64,000 nt of DNA from Stenogyne calaminthoides (GCA_037126765.1 JBBCBC010000007.1:21275667-21339666); one strand, 5' to 3'; positions 22,609 through 33,863 are shown, numbered from the stretch's first letter. Notes: generated by a model from the sequence alone, not told the origin. Translations and numbers: made by a program.

Positions 22609-24927
22609 TTAAGGTACCCAATTTGTGTAGGGTCCTACAAGGTTAGATGTACCTTTCGGAATCCAAATCTGCATGACAACTCTAATCACTTTAGAGTGGC
22701 TGATCTGTCTTCCATAAACATCAACATACACATTTACTACTCTGGGTGCCTTAACATTTTCCTGTGTATGTGTGCTAGCCTTAGCATGAACATGAGCCTT
22801 TGAATTTTTCTTTGGTTCAGGTCTTTTGTTCATTTGCTTTGGCTTCTGTGCAGCTGGTTTGAATCTTTGTTGACTTGGGTTCAGGTAACCTTTACCCTTA
22901 GGCAAGTGGTGTTCAGGTTGCCTATACTAAAATTTGGGTCTTTCAGTGTACTGAGGACTTGGTCTCTTCAGTTGAGAATGTCTCTGCTGAGTGTTTCTCT
23001 TCTGAAAATTCCTCTGATGGTTCAGTGCAGATCCTTTCAGGTTTGCATTCTTAGCCTGAGGCTTCGAAGTACTTGCCTAAAATTTTCCTACTGAGTGCTC
23101 AGGTTTTCTAGCCTTCACCTGAGGCTTAGGCTTTCTTACCTGATCATTCAGTTTTACTTGAACCACAGGTCCTTTTCCCTTGTCTACAACCTTGGGTATT
23201 TCTTCAGTTTGAAGTGTAGGTGCCACTGGTTTTACAAAGATTGTCTTCTTGCTACTTGATGCAGCATTCAGATGACTTTGTGAGGTTCCCCCTAGAATGT
23301 ATCCCAATCCAGACTTTATAGTGGCAGATCTCTAGTAACTCTGAATTTCATCTATTACTTTAGATGCAGTATTCAATAGAGTTAGCTTCTTCTGTGCACA
23401 ATCCTCACAGTTCTGTAGAGTTTCAAGCTTCTCAGAGAGGTCATTGAACTTAGTTCTGATCAGCTGAATCTCTTCAGTGGATTTCTCTAGCTTTTCAGTT
23501 AGGGTCACTATCAACTTCTCTTTCTCTGAGAGTTGTACTTTCAGAACATCCAGTTCATCAGTAGCTCCCATTAATTGAGAAGTGATTTCAGTATTGCTAG
23601 AGTCTTTCCATTTAAGATTTTTAGTTTTCAGTTCTTTGTTCTGCTCTTGAGTTTCATTAAGCAGTTCTTGTAAAACAGCATAGTCCTTCATCAGATTCTC
23701 AAAAGAATCCATCAGGTCAAAATGACTGTTTACAGTGGAACTTGATAACTCTTGTGCTAGTGTAGGAGCAAAAACAGAGAAAGAAGAGTTTACCTCCTCA
23801 ATAGCCATCAGACAGATGTCATCACTTTCACTGTCTGAGAATATTTCATCTCTTTTAGCTTGCCTTTCTCTTCTCTCCTTAGCACTCAGGTCAGGACAAT
23901 CATACTGGAAGTGACCTTTCTTTTGGCAATTGTAGCATTTGTTGGTATCATCGTCCTGATCACTTTCTTCTTTGGACTTGGAGTCCTTCTTTCTGGATGA
24001 AGACCCTTCAGCTTTCAGGTCCTTTCTCTTCTCAGTTGATTTGTCCTCAAGTTTCTTCTGGTACCTGTGATTCCTGTAATAGTTTTTGTATTTTCCATAT
24101 CGACTATTAAGTCTTTCAAACCTCCTTGCCATCAGTGCTAGCTTATCCTCAAGCTCATCCTGATTCTTAGCAAGGGAGTTTTCAGACTCTCTAGTTTTAC
24201 AGGTTTTATCTTTGGCTTTGAAAGCTACGTTTTTACTAGATGATGAATCATCTTTGCTGTCAGCCTTTTTAGATTTCTTATCAATTACGAACTCATAGGC
24301 CTTCAGCTCAGAGAAGACTTGTTGATATGGCATTGAATTAATGTTTTTGGTGTTTTCAATCACCACTGCATGTATATCCCATTTCTTAGAGACCCCTTTA
24401 AGAATTTTCAATTCAACTTCTCTCTGTGGATATCTCTTTCCAAGTGCATTTAGATCATTCATAATGTTAGTGAATCTGACTTCCAATTTGTCTATAGATT
24501 CACCTTCATTCATTTCAAAACTATCAAACTTTCCAATTGCAACTGAAAGTTTGTTTTCCTTGATATGATTTGTGCCTTGGCACATTACAGCTAGTGTATC
24601 CCAAATTTCTTTTGCAGTATTACAGTGAGAGATCATTCCCATTACACCATCATCAATTGTACTGTATAGTGTGTCTTTAGAAATATAGTCTAGATTGACT
24701 AACTTCCTCTCCTCAGGAGTCAGTTGGTCATCAGACTTAGGAAATTCTATTCTGGGATCGTTTCTCTCATTTTCTGTTCCTCTGGGATTCACCACAGTAA
24801 ATTGGAATGGCCCTTCAGAGACCACTCTCCACATACGTTCATGTTTTGAATATAGGTGAGCCTGCATTCTCAGTCTCCATAAATCATAGTTCTCCACTGA
24901 GAACATGGGAAGTTTCTTAGAAGACAT
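22609..24927 (-). pseudogene. Element A gag
   Basis: ATG 24927, 113 bp inside the primer site: KKLPMFSVENYDLWRLRMQAHL, a UBN2-type capsid domain (residues about 60-190), Lys/Ser-rich linker, zinc knuckle CYNCQKKGHFQYDC (CX2CX4HX4C, near 23940-23900), then a long coiled coil (LMKDYAVLQELLNETQEQNK; ELDVLKVQLSEKEKLIVTL) and a basic Gln/Lys-rich tail up to 22609. Interrupted by TAG near 23330, 23080 and 22930, each at a former Gln codon, and by stops at 22608. The coiled coil after the knuckle makes this Gag longer than the usual copia Gag, as is known for Sireviruses. It would form the particle. Confidence 0.92.
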
Positions 24928-25039
24928 TTTTATCTGAGTCTTTTAAGAATTCAGCAAATAAGATCTGTTTAGATAGACCACAAGTATTTTTAGCAAATAA
25001 AACTTTGGTCAACAAAGCAGGTGGTCAAGTTGAACCACT

Positions 25040-25051
25040 GCTCTGATACCA
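25040..25051 (-). promoter_or_regulatory. Primer binding site of element A
   Basis: Plus strand GCTCTGATACCA, minus strand TGGTATCAGAGC, complementary to the 3' end of initiator Met tRNA, two bases inside the LTR. Confidence 0.93.
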
Positions 25052-25079
25052 CTTGTTGGTCCCGGTACAAACGAGTCTT

Positions 25080-25108
25080 ACACGTGTATGGGGGGGGAAT
25101 ACACATGT
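25080..25108 (-). repeat. U5-terminal G-loop hairpin, A 5' LTR
   Basis: Arms ACACGTGTAT and ATACACATGT around eight G plus A, 26 nt from the LTR end and about 40 nt from the primer site. Confidence 0.82.
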
Positions 25109-26118
25109 TCAGTGTTTTAAAACTTTTCTATACTGAGGTCAGCTTGGGTCAGGTTGTCCTGACGATTTGGTCCTGAGAAGCACAAATCGCTCTGAATCAA
25201 AGTCTACCTGAGACAGTGATCCTGAGCTGCTTTCAGATACCTCAGATAATCCCAACTGATCCTGAGTTTTCAGAGATCCTGAGTTGCTTGGATCAGATAA
25301 CTAACTTACTGAACCCTCAGAAGAGTAAGTTCAGTTTGGTAACTATCTGTTCTAGCCACTCAGATGTGCGGAATGGTTGGCCCTTAGTTTATACTCGTTT
25401 TTAAGCTTTGATGAAAAACCTTCCTTTCAATGAAATAATGATTAGGCTGTGATTCAATTATATGCAACTTCAGTGGATTGATTCCAACCGAATATCAGTG
25501 AAAATATGCTTTCAATTCAAAGTAAAGAAACAGATAAATCAATGCAAAACAGAAAGCAAAGAACACGGCAAGTTATAGTGGTTCAGAGACTCAAGCTCCT
25601 ACGTCCACTCTCCCTGATCTCTTCAGAGAAATTCACTAATCACTTCCTAACGTTTTCTGACTACCTCTGTAGTTTACTAACCTTTCTATTTTGAGCTTTC
25701 TGACTACCTCTGTAGTTTACTAACTCAAAACACACACAAGCTTTCTGTCTATCCAAGATAGATTACTCACTTCTTATCTAGAGCTTTCTAAATACCTCAA
25801 TGTAGTTTACTTACTCTTTACAACTCCAATCTCACCAACAATCACACTCAAACTACCGTACAAAGGGTTTGGGGTTTCTTGGTTGGTTTCCAACTAGGAT
25901 GAGATACCCTTTACAATTAAGAACAATGCAAAGGCTAGGATATCTAGATTAAGCTTTGGATATATCTTATCAAGCTAGGCTTAGTGGAATGAGCTCTCTT
26001 CGATTTAAAGCACTTGGGAAATTCTTGGGTTTTCGAGTGCTTCAACTTGCAATAATAAGTTTGAGCTCTTGAGTTGCTTACAAATTTCCCGTAACCTTTA
26101 CAATGTAGAGGGTCACAG

Positions 26119-26127
26119 TATTTATAG
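26119..26127 (-). promoter_or_regulatory. TATA box in A 5' LTR
   Basis: CTATAAATA on the minus strand; would drive the full-length transcript of A, with a leader longer than 1 kb. Confidence 0.65.
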
Positions 26128-27087
26128 GCATATACCAAGGTCACTCTTGAAAAACTATCCATTGGAAGAGATAGCTTCGTGAGTTTCCTCTTATGGTGTG
26201 TGAGAAACGGCTATATTTAGGGTTTGACACTCCCTAACACGTTTTAGGCAATAGCCTTTCATGTAGCCGGTTATCACTTTTTTACGATACGGAATTTAGT
26301 ACCGACATCTTTTTAGTGACTTGTCATTTGTCGATTGTCGATGATGTCTGATGTTGTCTTCTTCTTTTTTGACTTTTGTCTCCAGTTAATGGTAGACAAC
26401 TCAACGACTCTTTTTGGTTACAATCTCTGAGTGATATAACCTTAACAACACTTTGTCTTAGTTCCTTTTTGTCTGCATGAGAATGTCTTGGGCAATATCT
26501 ATTTTTCTAAGGAATCGCGTCCTCCTCAGTATTGCATCCCTCAGATAGATATTTTCAGTGCCTCGAAATATTCAGGTTTATACTGAGCATTCAGTACATT
26601 AATGAGTCTTGATAATTATCGTGTGCCTTGATATTCTTGATCTTCGATCTTGGTCTTACATCTTACGAGTCGTCGAGTCTTACGAGTCTTGAGGTCTTAC
26701 GAGTCTTCACAGATATACTTACTGATATAATGAGTCTTCATGCTGAGTCTTCAATTCTTGATTTTATCTTTGAGTCTTGATATTCTCAGTTTCAAACTGA
26801 GTCTTCAGTATCTTTGTTTCACACTGAGTCTTCGGATTCTCAGTTTCATATCGAATCTTGAAACTTGATTTCATCTTGAAACTTCGGTTTCTTGAAACTT
26901 CTCGAGGTCTTGAATCTTCAGATCCTAACCTGATCTATATCTGATGACTATACATTTTGCAGATAACATCCTGAATACTCTAAAACTGAATCCTGACTCA
27001 ACTATCAAGATTATTCTGAACATGTCATACTCAGGGGTTTTTGGGATCTAATCAAAATCATATCTTTATTAAATTCATCTCCCAACA

Positions 27088-27092
27088 CTTAG
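27088..27092. repeat. Target-site duplication CTTAG of element A, right copy
   Basis: Pairs with 12418-12422. The coding sequence of B resumes directly after it. Confidence 0.96.
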
Positions 27093-29869
27093 GATAGAAT
27101 CTCAACAGGTATTCAATGAAGGCTTCATTCATATCCGAGCTGGTCCCCCTCCATTCTCTCCGAATTTCATAGTAGAACCAGAAGGTTCTCTTGATTTCCT
27201 CCCACACATCATTGAATTGAATAGGCATCCATTTGTCAATGTGCGGCCATTTCTGAGCTTTTTCAGTACCCCTCCTTTTGCTCAAGAACTTCTTGAAACC
27301 ACTTCTTCTTTTCTGCTCTTCTTCTTTCTTTTTCCTGATCACAGGAACACCTGATACAGAAGCAGCAGTTTTCTTCTCTTTTTCAACTTGAAGGGTTTTC
27401 AGAGCTTTCTTTGTGTTGAAGACTTCTTTTTCAGCTTCTTCCTCAGATTCTTCAAAATCTATAATCAATTTCCTCTGAGTAGATTTAGAAGCTTTAACTC
27501 TTTTCTTTTTCTCTTGCTCTACAAATGCCACAGCCTTTCTCTTTACAGGTTTGACTTGTTCTTCACCGGCTTGGCTTGTTTCCACCATTTTTCTACCACT
27601 CAGTTTCTCATAAATTGCTTCCCGAATAGTCTGCTCAGATACTTGAGTGTAGATAGGTTCTTCAGTTTCCTTGAATTTGAGCTTCTCAGTGGCTTCCACT
27701 TCTTTTAAGGCATCAGCAATAATTTTCTCTTCAGCTTCTTTATCAGCCTTTCTCTTCAAGGTTTGTGCCAACAATTAACTAAGTTTGCCACCAGGCCTTT
27801 CCCCCTTTTTGGCACCATACCTTGGAAAAAGTTGAGAAAGTGCGGTATCCATATGATCTCTGTCATCTTGGCTTCAAGATATGCAGTTATTTCCTGATAC
27901 ATTTGCTTCATCTCTGCATTGAGCTCAGCTTTGACTCCATCAATCTTTCCTTCCAAGGTAGTCATTTTATCAGCAAGAGATGTTTGAAGTTGCATCATAT
28001 CTGAAGATGAACTCAGTGTTTCCAGCTTCTGAGATTAGCTTGCCAATGATTCTTCAATTTGGGTCATTTTCTCCACAATTGGCACCACCTTCTCCAATTT
28101 GTCCAAGATAGGAATAGATCAATCTCTGGAGTTTGTGCAACTTTTTCCACCTGAGTTGGGTGCTCCACCTGAGCCTCAGTCTGCATATCAGACATAACAG
28201 ATTTAAAGATATGAACTTCAGTAGCTTTGTCATAATGTTTAATAGTGCCAAAAGTTACCTGAAGAGTGTTAACTTCATTCTGAGGATGTGAGATATCAGT
28301 CTGACCAGCATCAGTTTCTTTCTCCATCTGAGATTGATGTTCAGGATCCTCTTGTTGATCCCCCTCTTTATCTTGATCCTTAGAGCTAGAGGCATCAACA
28401 TCAGTTTCCCTCCTCTCAGCCACCTTCCTCTTGACTAGCTCATCAAAATCAGCATTTTTCATCCTGAGCTTAGACTTCCTGAATCCAGAGAACTCTATCA
28501 GCCAAACAGCAGTCTCAGCATTCCACCAGTCCTCTCCTCTGAAGAAGGCTATGTTCAGCATCTCTGGAAGAGTCTGATTCAGGATATAGATTGTGGTTCT
28601 GAGTCTGAAGAAGAGATCTTGAAGGTCAGGATATGAGCTCAGCTCAGGGTATCTGTCCAGGATGAACCGTTCCCCCTTGCTGCGCCACTCAGTCTCTTCT
28701 GCCTCTCCCTTTTTCATTTTTGGGCTCTCAGGTTCAGTCGAATCGGATTGAATGAGGTCATGTGCTGAGGGATCGAGGAATAGTTCACTCAGGAGAGCAT
28801 CCAAATTCAGTAGCTCCTGAGGTTCAGATTGATCTGAGGTCTGAACAGGTATCTCCTCAGTAGGAACCTGAGTTCCCTTGAATATTTCTTGAGATATTTT
28901 GTCTGAGCTCAGAGATGTTCCGAGTACCTCTGAGAAAACATATTCCTTAGTTTGTTCCTGAGCTATTGTCACAACCTGAGCCAGAACTTGCAGTGGAGAT
29001 TTCAGTCCTTGCTGGCCTTCAGGTTGGACTTCCTCAGAGTCACTGACCTCCTCCTCAGTAATAGTTTGAAGTTTTCTGCGCTTCTGAGGGGCCAATGTTT
29101 TCTTCTTGAGAGTTTCTCCCTTTTCTCATTTCACCTCCATCAGGGCTTTCCCCCTGGCTTGTTGGGCTTCAGCAGCTCCTTCTTCAGCGGTCTCCTCCTT
29201 TTTCTCTTTCCTTCCTTTCAAAGTCTTCTTTGTTGTTAGTGGCTTGAACAGAATTTTAGACTTTGGAAAGGGTGAGGAGTTGGCGAAGATGTCCTCTTTT
29301 GTGGTGGGTGAATCTTCAATTGCCGCCATTAACCTCAACTTCGGCGTACTTATTTGTTCAAAGCTGCCGGACCTACTCATTATGCATTTACTCACAATGT
29401 CCAGCAACACTCGATATTTAGGCTTCAAATGCCTTTTATTTAGAGTTGCTTCGAACATAACTGGATGCTCTGCAATCCTATCCAGATACTCTTCCTCCCT
29501 ACCCATCATATAAACCATAGGGTCTTCTCCTCTATCGCTCAATTCATTTATGGCATTAAGATTCTTAGGAATAATGTACAATTCCCTAACAAAATCCACA
29601 TACTTTGAACTATGCTCTAAATGAGAAACTGTAAACTGCGATTCTGTACAATCCTCATCATCTAACTTCAAATTCGAGATAAATTCTATTACCTCTTTTG
29701 CGTATTCTGCCTCTGGTTGATTCGCAACCAGGCAAGTGAGCTTCGCCAATCGAATCATGTGCAACGCTTCTTCTTCGTGAGTTGTATTTGATGAGCTTTC
29801 GAGGGAAACAACGTATTCATACCACGGATTGTTAGAAATCGCAAGCTTATCGTATACAGAGAACGTCAT
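27093..29869 (-). pseudogene. Element B post-pol ORF, N-terminal and central part
   Basis: Start ATG 29869 (MTFSVYDKLAISNNPWYEY). N-terminal domain 29869-29300, basic linker, conserved middle 28800-28400 (ERFILDRYPELSSYPDLQDLFFRLR; LPEMLNIAFFRGEDWWNAE), coiled coil 28060-27800, basic clusters and HIDKWMPIQFNDVWEEIKRTF box up to 27093; the rest is at 12417-12157. Relative to C there are deletions of about 150 bp near 29300 (removing the AFNWLHYLIKVV to EMCREEED segment) and about 220 bp near 27857 (part of the coiled coil), plus a TGA near 29110. These losses are absent from C, so they followed the duplication. Confidence 0.88.
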
Positions 29870-30601
29870 TTTTTGGATAATTTTTGTGAAGGGTTTTGAT
29901 AAGGATGATAATTTCTGGGCAATTCGAGAGTTTTTTACGCAGAGTGTTTTGAGAAGATGAAGGATTTTGAAATCGGGCTTTGAAGAAAATCTTCAATAGA
30001 TATATAGGATTTGATTCATGGAAAATCGTATAGATGAAGAAATCGACGGTTGAGATTAAACACCGACTAAATCGGGTATATGAAAGGACGATTTCACAAA
30101 TATTATGCCACCAATTTAACCTTATTGGTGATTAATGAACAGTGCATTTAATTACTGTTCCTGCAGACCATTGACTTTCTTTGGAGATTTCAAAGGTCCC
30201 GCCCAAATATTCCTTCAGGTGTTTTGTTATTTATTGTCAATGATTACTGAGATTCAGTTAGACAATAAATGAGTTGCATGAGTCAATACTTCTTCAGACT
30301 AATTTCCTCCATCAGTCTTACTGAGTTTTGACCTTGATAAAATGTCAGTATAATACTGAGTACTGAGCGAGGTCAGTATAGTATTGAGTACTGAGAAAGA
30401 TCAGTATAGTACTGAGTACTGAAAGGGGTCAGTATGATACTGAGTACTGAAAGGGGTCAGTATGATACTGAGTACTGATCTTCAGGATATCTGAGTTTCC
30501 CAAGACTCAGAGTTCAGTACTTTCAATTTTATCCTGAGTTTCTCAGTAAAAACCTGAGAAAACTTCATGCATCTGAAAACCTTCAATTTTTCAGATTTAC
30601 T
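29870..30601 (-). promoter_or_regulatory. Element B gap between RNase H and post-pol ORF; putative internal promoter
   Basis: Noncoding. TATA-like CTATATATC at 29999-30007, 134 bp before the ATG; GTCCCGCCC near 30196. Contains the 28-bp tandem repeat listed separately. A short inverted AATTTTTCAGA/TCTGAAAACC motif lies near 30570-30600. Confidence 0.5.
30344..30479 (-). repeat. Five 28-bp tandem repeats
   Basis: Five units of the form (G)TCAGTATAGTACTGAGTACTGAAAGGGG with few differences. The core AGTACTGAGTACT is nearly palindromic. Found in B and, in a corrupted form, in C (43645-43790); not seen in A, F or G, so it arose in the B/C progenitor. Confidence 0.88.
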
Positions 30602-31030
30602 TCATACACCTGGATCCAACATACCTAATTCAACTGATAGTTCCTGAAATCTTGATTCAGCCAAAGGTTTAGTCAAGATATCAGCTCTCTGTTTATCAGT
30701 ATGAATTTTCTCCATCCTGATGTCTTTCTTCTCAACATGATCTCTGATGAAGTGATGTATGATATCAACATGCTTACATCTGGTGTACAATACCGGATTT
30801 TGTGTAATAGCAATTGCACTATTATTATCACAAAATATAGGTACTTCATTGGCTATAATCTTATAATCCCTCAATTGTTGTCTGAGCCAAAGAATCTGTG
30901 AACAACAGCTTCCTGCAGCCATGTATTCAGCTTCAGTAGTACTGGTTGCTACTGAGGTTTGTTTCTTGTGGAAAACCATGATATCAGTTTACTTCCAAGA
31001 AATTAACAAGTTCTGAATAACCAGTTAATT
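30602..31030 (-). pseudogene. Element B RNase H (internal deletion)
   Basis: C-terminal two thirds in one frame 30979-30602: KKQTSVATSTTEAEYMAAGSCC, LRQQLRDYKIIANEVPIFCDN, CKHVDIIHHFIRDHVEKKDIR, HTDKQRADILTKPLAESRFQELSVELGMLDPG. The first part is deleted: after LTGYSE (31030) the GYSDADYGG-DRKSTTG block is missing and the sequence jumps to FLEVN, so the first catalytic Asp is lost. Confidence 0.88.
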
Positions 31031-31489
31031 CAAGGTTATCATCAGCTGGATACCATAATCCTCTATTCACAGTGCCTTTAAGATATTTCAGAATCTTTTT
31101 GGCAGCCTCCATGTGACTAGCCTTAGGATTAGCTTGGTATCTTGCACATATCCCAACAACAAATGTTATATCAGGCCTACTTGCTGTGAGATATAGCAGA
31201 GATCCAATGATCCCTTTATAATCAGTGTGATTTACTAATTTGCCTTCAGGATCAGGATCCATCTTGTAGTTAGTATTCATAGGAATTCTAACTGCATTGC
31301 AATTCTGTACACCATACTTTGCAATCAGATCTCGGGTGTATTTTTCTTGATTGATGAAGATTCCTTCCTTAGTTTGTTTCACCTAAAGTCCAAGAAAGAA
31401 ATTCATCTCCCCCATCATTGACATCTCAAACTTTACTTTCATCAGGGTAGAAAACTTTTCACACAACTGATGATTTGGAGATCCAAATA
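31031..31489 (-). pseudogene. Element B RT, C-terminal fragment without catalytic core
   Basis: Begins right after the lost YVDD at SPNHQLCEKFSTLMK and continues FFLGL-VKQTKEGIFINQ, YTRDLIAKYGVQNCNAVRIPM, YKGIIGSLLYLTASRPDITF. The upstream join at 31487-31492 is to protease sequence, with ATATGA shared by both parents. The catalytic palm with both Asp sites is absent from this internal region. Confidence 0.9.
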
Positions 31490-33024
31490 TGAAACACCAT
31501 GGATATGAACAGAGTCAACTTCAAGAGTTCCATATCCTTCAGTTTGTCCTTTGGAATTGTCTCCAAATGTGATCTGAGGGCCTTTTTGTTAAACATAGTT
31601 AGTGATTAGTTGCTTATATCCTATCATATGTTTTGAACATCGACTATCCAGATACCATACAGCAGGAGCCAATTCATTTCCACTCATCAGTTCTATGTTG
31701 TCTTCATTCAGCTCAGTGCCCATTTCTTTCACCTGAAAAACAGACCAGTTCAAAGGTACCCATTTGGTGTAGGGTCCTACCAGGTTAGTTTTACCTTTTC
31801 GAACCCAAATCTGCCTAACAACTCTAATTACTTTAGAGTGGCTGATTTGTCTCCCATAAACATCTACATACACATTCACCACCCTAGGTGCCTTGACAGT
31901 ATCCTGTGTATGAGTGCCAGCCTTAACATGAACATGAGCCTTAGAGTTCTTCTTGGGTTCAGGCCTTTTGTTCAAGTGTTTTGGCTTTTGTGCAGCTAGT
32001 CTCTGTCTCTGCTGACTTGGGTTCAGGAAACCTTTACCCTTAGGCAAGTGGGGTTTGGGTTGCCTGTACTGAAATTGGGGTCTTTCAGTAATTTGAGGAC
32101 TTGGTCTTTTCAGTTGAGAATATCTCTGATGAGTGTTTCACTTCTGAAAATTTCTCTGATGGTTCAGTGCAGATATCTTCAGGTTGGTATTCTTAGCCTG
32201 AGTCTTTGAAGTACTGGCCTGAAGATTTCCTGCTGAGTGGTCAGGTTTTCTAGCCTTTTCCTAAGGTCTGGGCTTTCTTCCCTTAACCTTCAGTTTTTCT
32301 ATCACCTTCTCTTTTTCTGAGAGTTGTACTTTCAGAACATCTAGTTCATCAGTAGTTCCCATTAATTGAGAAGTGATCTCAGCATTTTTAGAGTCTTTCC
32401 ACTTCAGATTCTCAGCAATCATTTCCTTGTTCTGCTCTTGAGTTTCAGTGAGCAGTTCTTGTAACACAGAATAGTCCTTCATAAGATTCTCAAATGAATC
32501 CATCAGGTCAAAGTTACTGTTTACAGTTGAACTTGAGAACTCATGTGCTTGTGTAGGAGCAACAACAGAGATAGAAGAATTTACCTCCTCCATAGCCATA
32601 AGACAGATATCATCACTGTCACCATTTGAGAAAATCTCATCTGAGGAACTGGAACCTTCTTCAGAATGTTCTTCTTCCTCAGCAATCACAGCAAGTGTGT
32701 CCCATATTTCTTTTACAGTTTCACAGTGAGAAATCATCCCCATAACACCATCATCAGTAGTGTTATACAAAGTGTCTTTAGCAATGTAGTCAAGATTGAC
32801 TAACTTTCTCTCATCAGGAGTAAGTTGATCATCAGACTTTGGAAATTCATCTCTACGATAATTTCTCTCAGTATCAGTGATTTTGGGATTCACAACAGTG
32901 AATTTGAATGTTCCTTCAGAAACCATTCTCCACATTCTTTCATGTTTTGAATACAGATTAGCCTGCATTCTCAATTTCCAAAGATCATAGCTCTCAACGG
33001 AGAACATAGGAAGTTTCTTAGAAG
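31490..33024 (-). pseudogene. Element B second, partial gag-protease copy in place of the RT core
   Basis: A second gag start (KKLPMFSVESYDLWKLRMQANL, near 33020) follows RT sequence directly. It carries an internal deletion at about 32687 joining TLAV to IAEEEEHSEEGSS, so most of the capsid and the zinc knuckle are missing, then the coiled coil and the basic tail (MPKGKGFLNPSQQR, 32047) and the protease start with an altered site (LDSRCSKHMI). It ends at HGVSY, where it joins RT at 31487. The identical arrangement exists in C (44842-46724). Confidence 0.9.
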
Positions 33025-33863
33025 TTTCTTGAACACCCACTTAGTTCCAATCACATTGTGCCTCTTAGGTCTATCCACTAGCTCCCAAACTTCATTCCTT
33101 GAGAACTGATTCAGCTCTTCTTGCATAGAAGTAATCCAAAATGAATCTTGTAGAGCTTCATCAATCTCAGTAGGTTCTTTATCAGAAAGGAAGCAGCAGA
33201 ACAAAGCACTTTCTCCATGGAAACTTCTTGTTTTGACACCATCTGATAGATCACCCACAATCTGACTTATAGGATGACTATCCAACCATTTTCTCCTGGA
33301 TGTTCCGCCTTCAGTAGTATTCTCAACATCAGAAATGTTAGGTTCAGGTAGTTTATTAAATTCAGGGAACAACAGAAAATGAGAAAGAGAATCATCTTCC
33401 TCAGGGGAAATTCCATTCAGAACATTGTCAGAGACATTTGTTCCCCTTTGGTTGATAGATTCAGAGTTTGCCTCAGCTGTGACCACATCTTCATCGGCAT
33501 TACATTCCTGAGTCTGAACTGGTTTATGCTCAGATTGGTCAGCTTCAGTTTGTTGGCTTTCCTTGAATGGAGAATTTCCATCCTGAGTCTCACCATCCTG
33601 AGTTTTTCCATCATGAACTTCTTTGTCTGAGTCTGATTCACTCCATTCATAGAAAGTGACTGACTTCTTCTTTTCAGGTTCAGAGGATGTTTTATCATTC
33701 TTTTTCAGGCTAAGTCTTGTGATTCTCTTGGTCAGTTCTCCTGAGTCATGTTCCTGTTTCTTCTGAACACAAGTAGATTCATCAAAAACAACATGAGGTG
33801 TTTCTTCCACAATAAGTGTCCTACAGTTGTAAACTCTGAAGGCTTTACTGACTTCAGAATATC
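33025..33863 (-). pseudogene. Element B integrase-RT linker and first RT residues
   Basis: 33810-33031: EETPHVVFDESTCVQKKQEHD, RITRLSLKKND, long Glu/Ser/Asp/Gln-rich linker with NGISPEEDDSLSHFLLFPEF, then SFWITSMQEELNQFSRNEVWELV and RHNVIGTKWVFK, where the frame runs into second-gag sequence. One ORF of 279 codons is uninterrupted. Confidence 0.88.

Larger units (their letters stand above)
12423..27087 (-). mobile_element. Element A: full-length nested Sirevirus-type copia element (14,665 bp)
   Basis: Complete minus-strand element: 5' LTR 25054-27087, primer site 25040-25051, gag-pol 24927-19190, gap with putative promoter, post-pol ORF 18506-14841, PPT 14451-14464, 3' LTR 12423-14450, 5-bp duplication CTTAG. 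Gag and Pol stay in one frame (codon phase unchanged from 24927 to about 19651), interrupted by substitution stops. The LTRs look nearly identical outside corrupted patches, so this insertion is younger than B/C, in agreement with the nesting. Confidence 0.95.
25054..27087 (-). repeat. 5' LTR of element A (2034 bp)
   Basis: Plus-strand ends TGTTGGTCCCGG and TCTCCCAACA. Same layout as the 3' LTR, with long identical stretches by eye. Hairpin 25080-25108 (one arm CACATG), TATA box 26119-26127, minisatellite about 26560-26930. Segments 26280-26350 and 26600-26900 carry the altered TCGA/TTGA words and differ from the 3' LTR only there. Confidence 0.95.

Noticed and set aside
25040..25051. tRNA-like signal
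   Set aside because: Only 12 bases complementary to the 3' end of initiator Met tRNA; a primer site, not a tRNA gene.
12157..29869. Host gene with a very large intron (post-pol ORF of B split by 14.7 kb)
   Set aside because: The gap is an LTR element with target duplication and primer site, and the ORF lies between pol and a polypurine tract.
31487..33024. Second gag in B as an independent nested element
   Set aside because: It has no LTR, no target duplication and the same breakpoints in C; it is an internal rearrangement.
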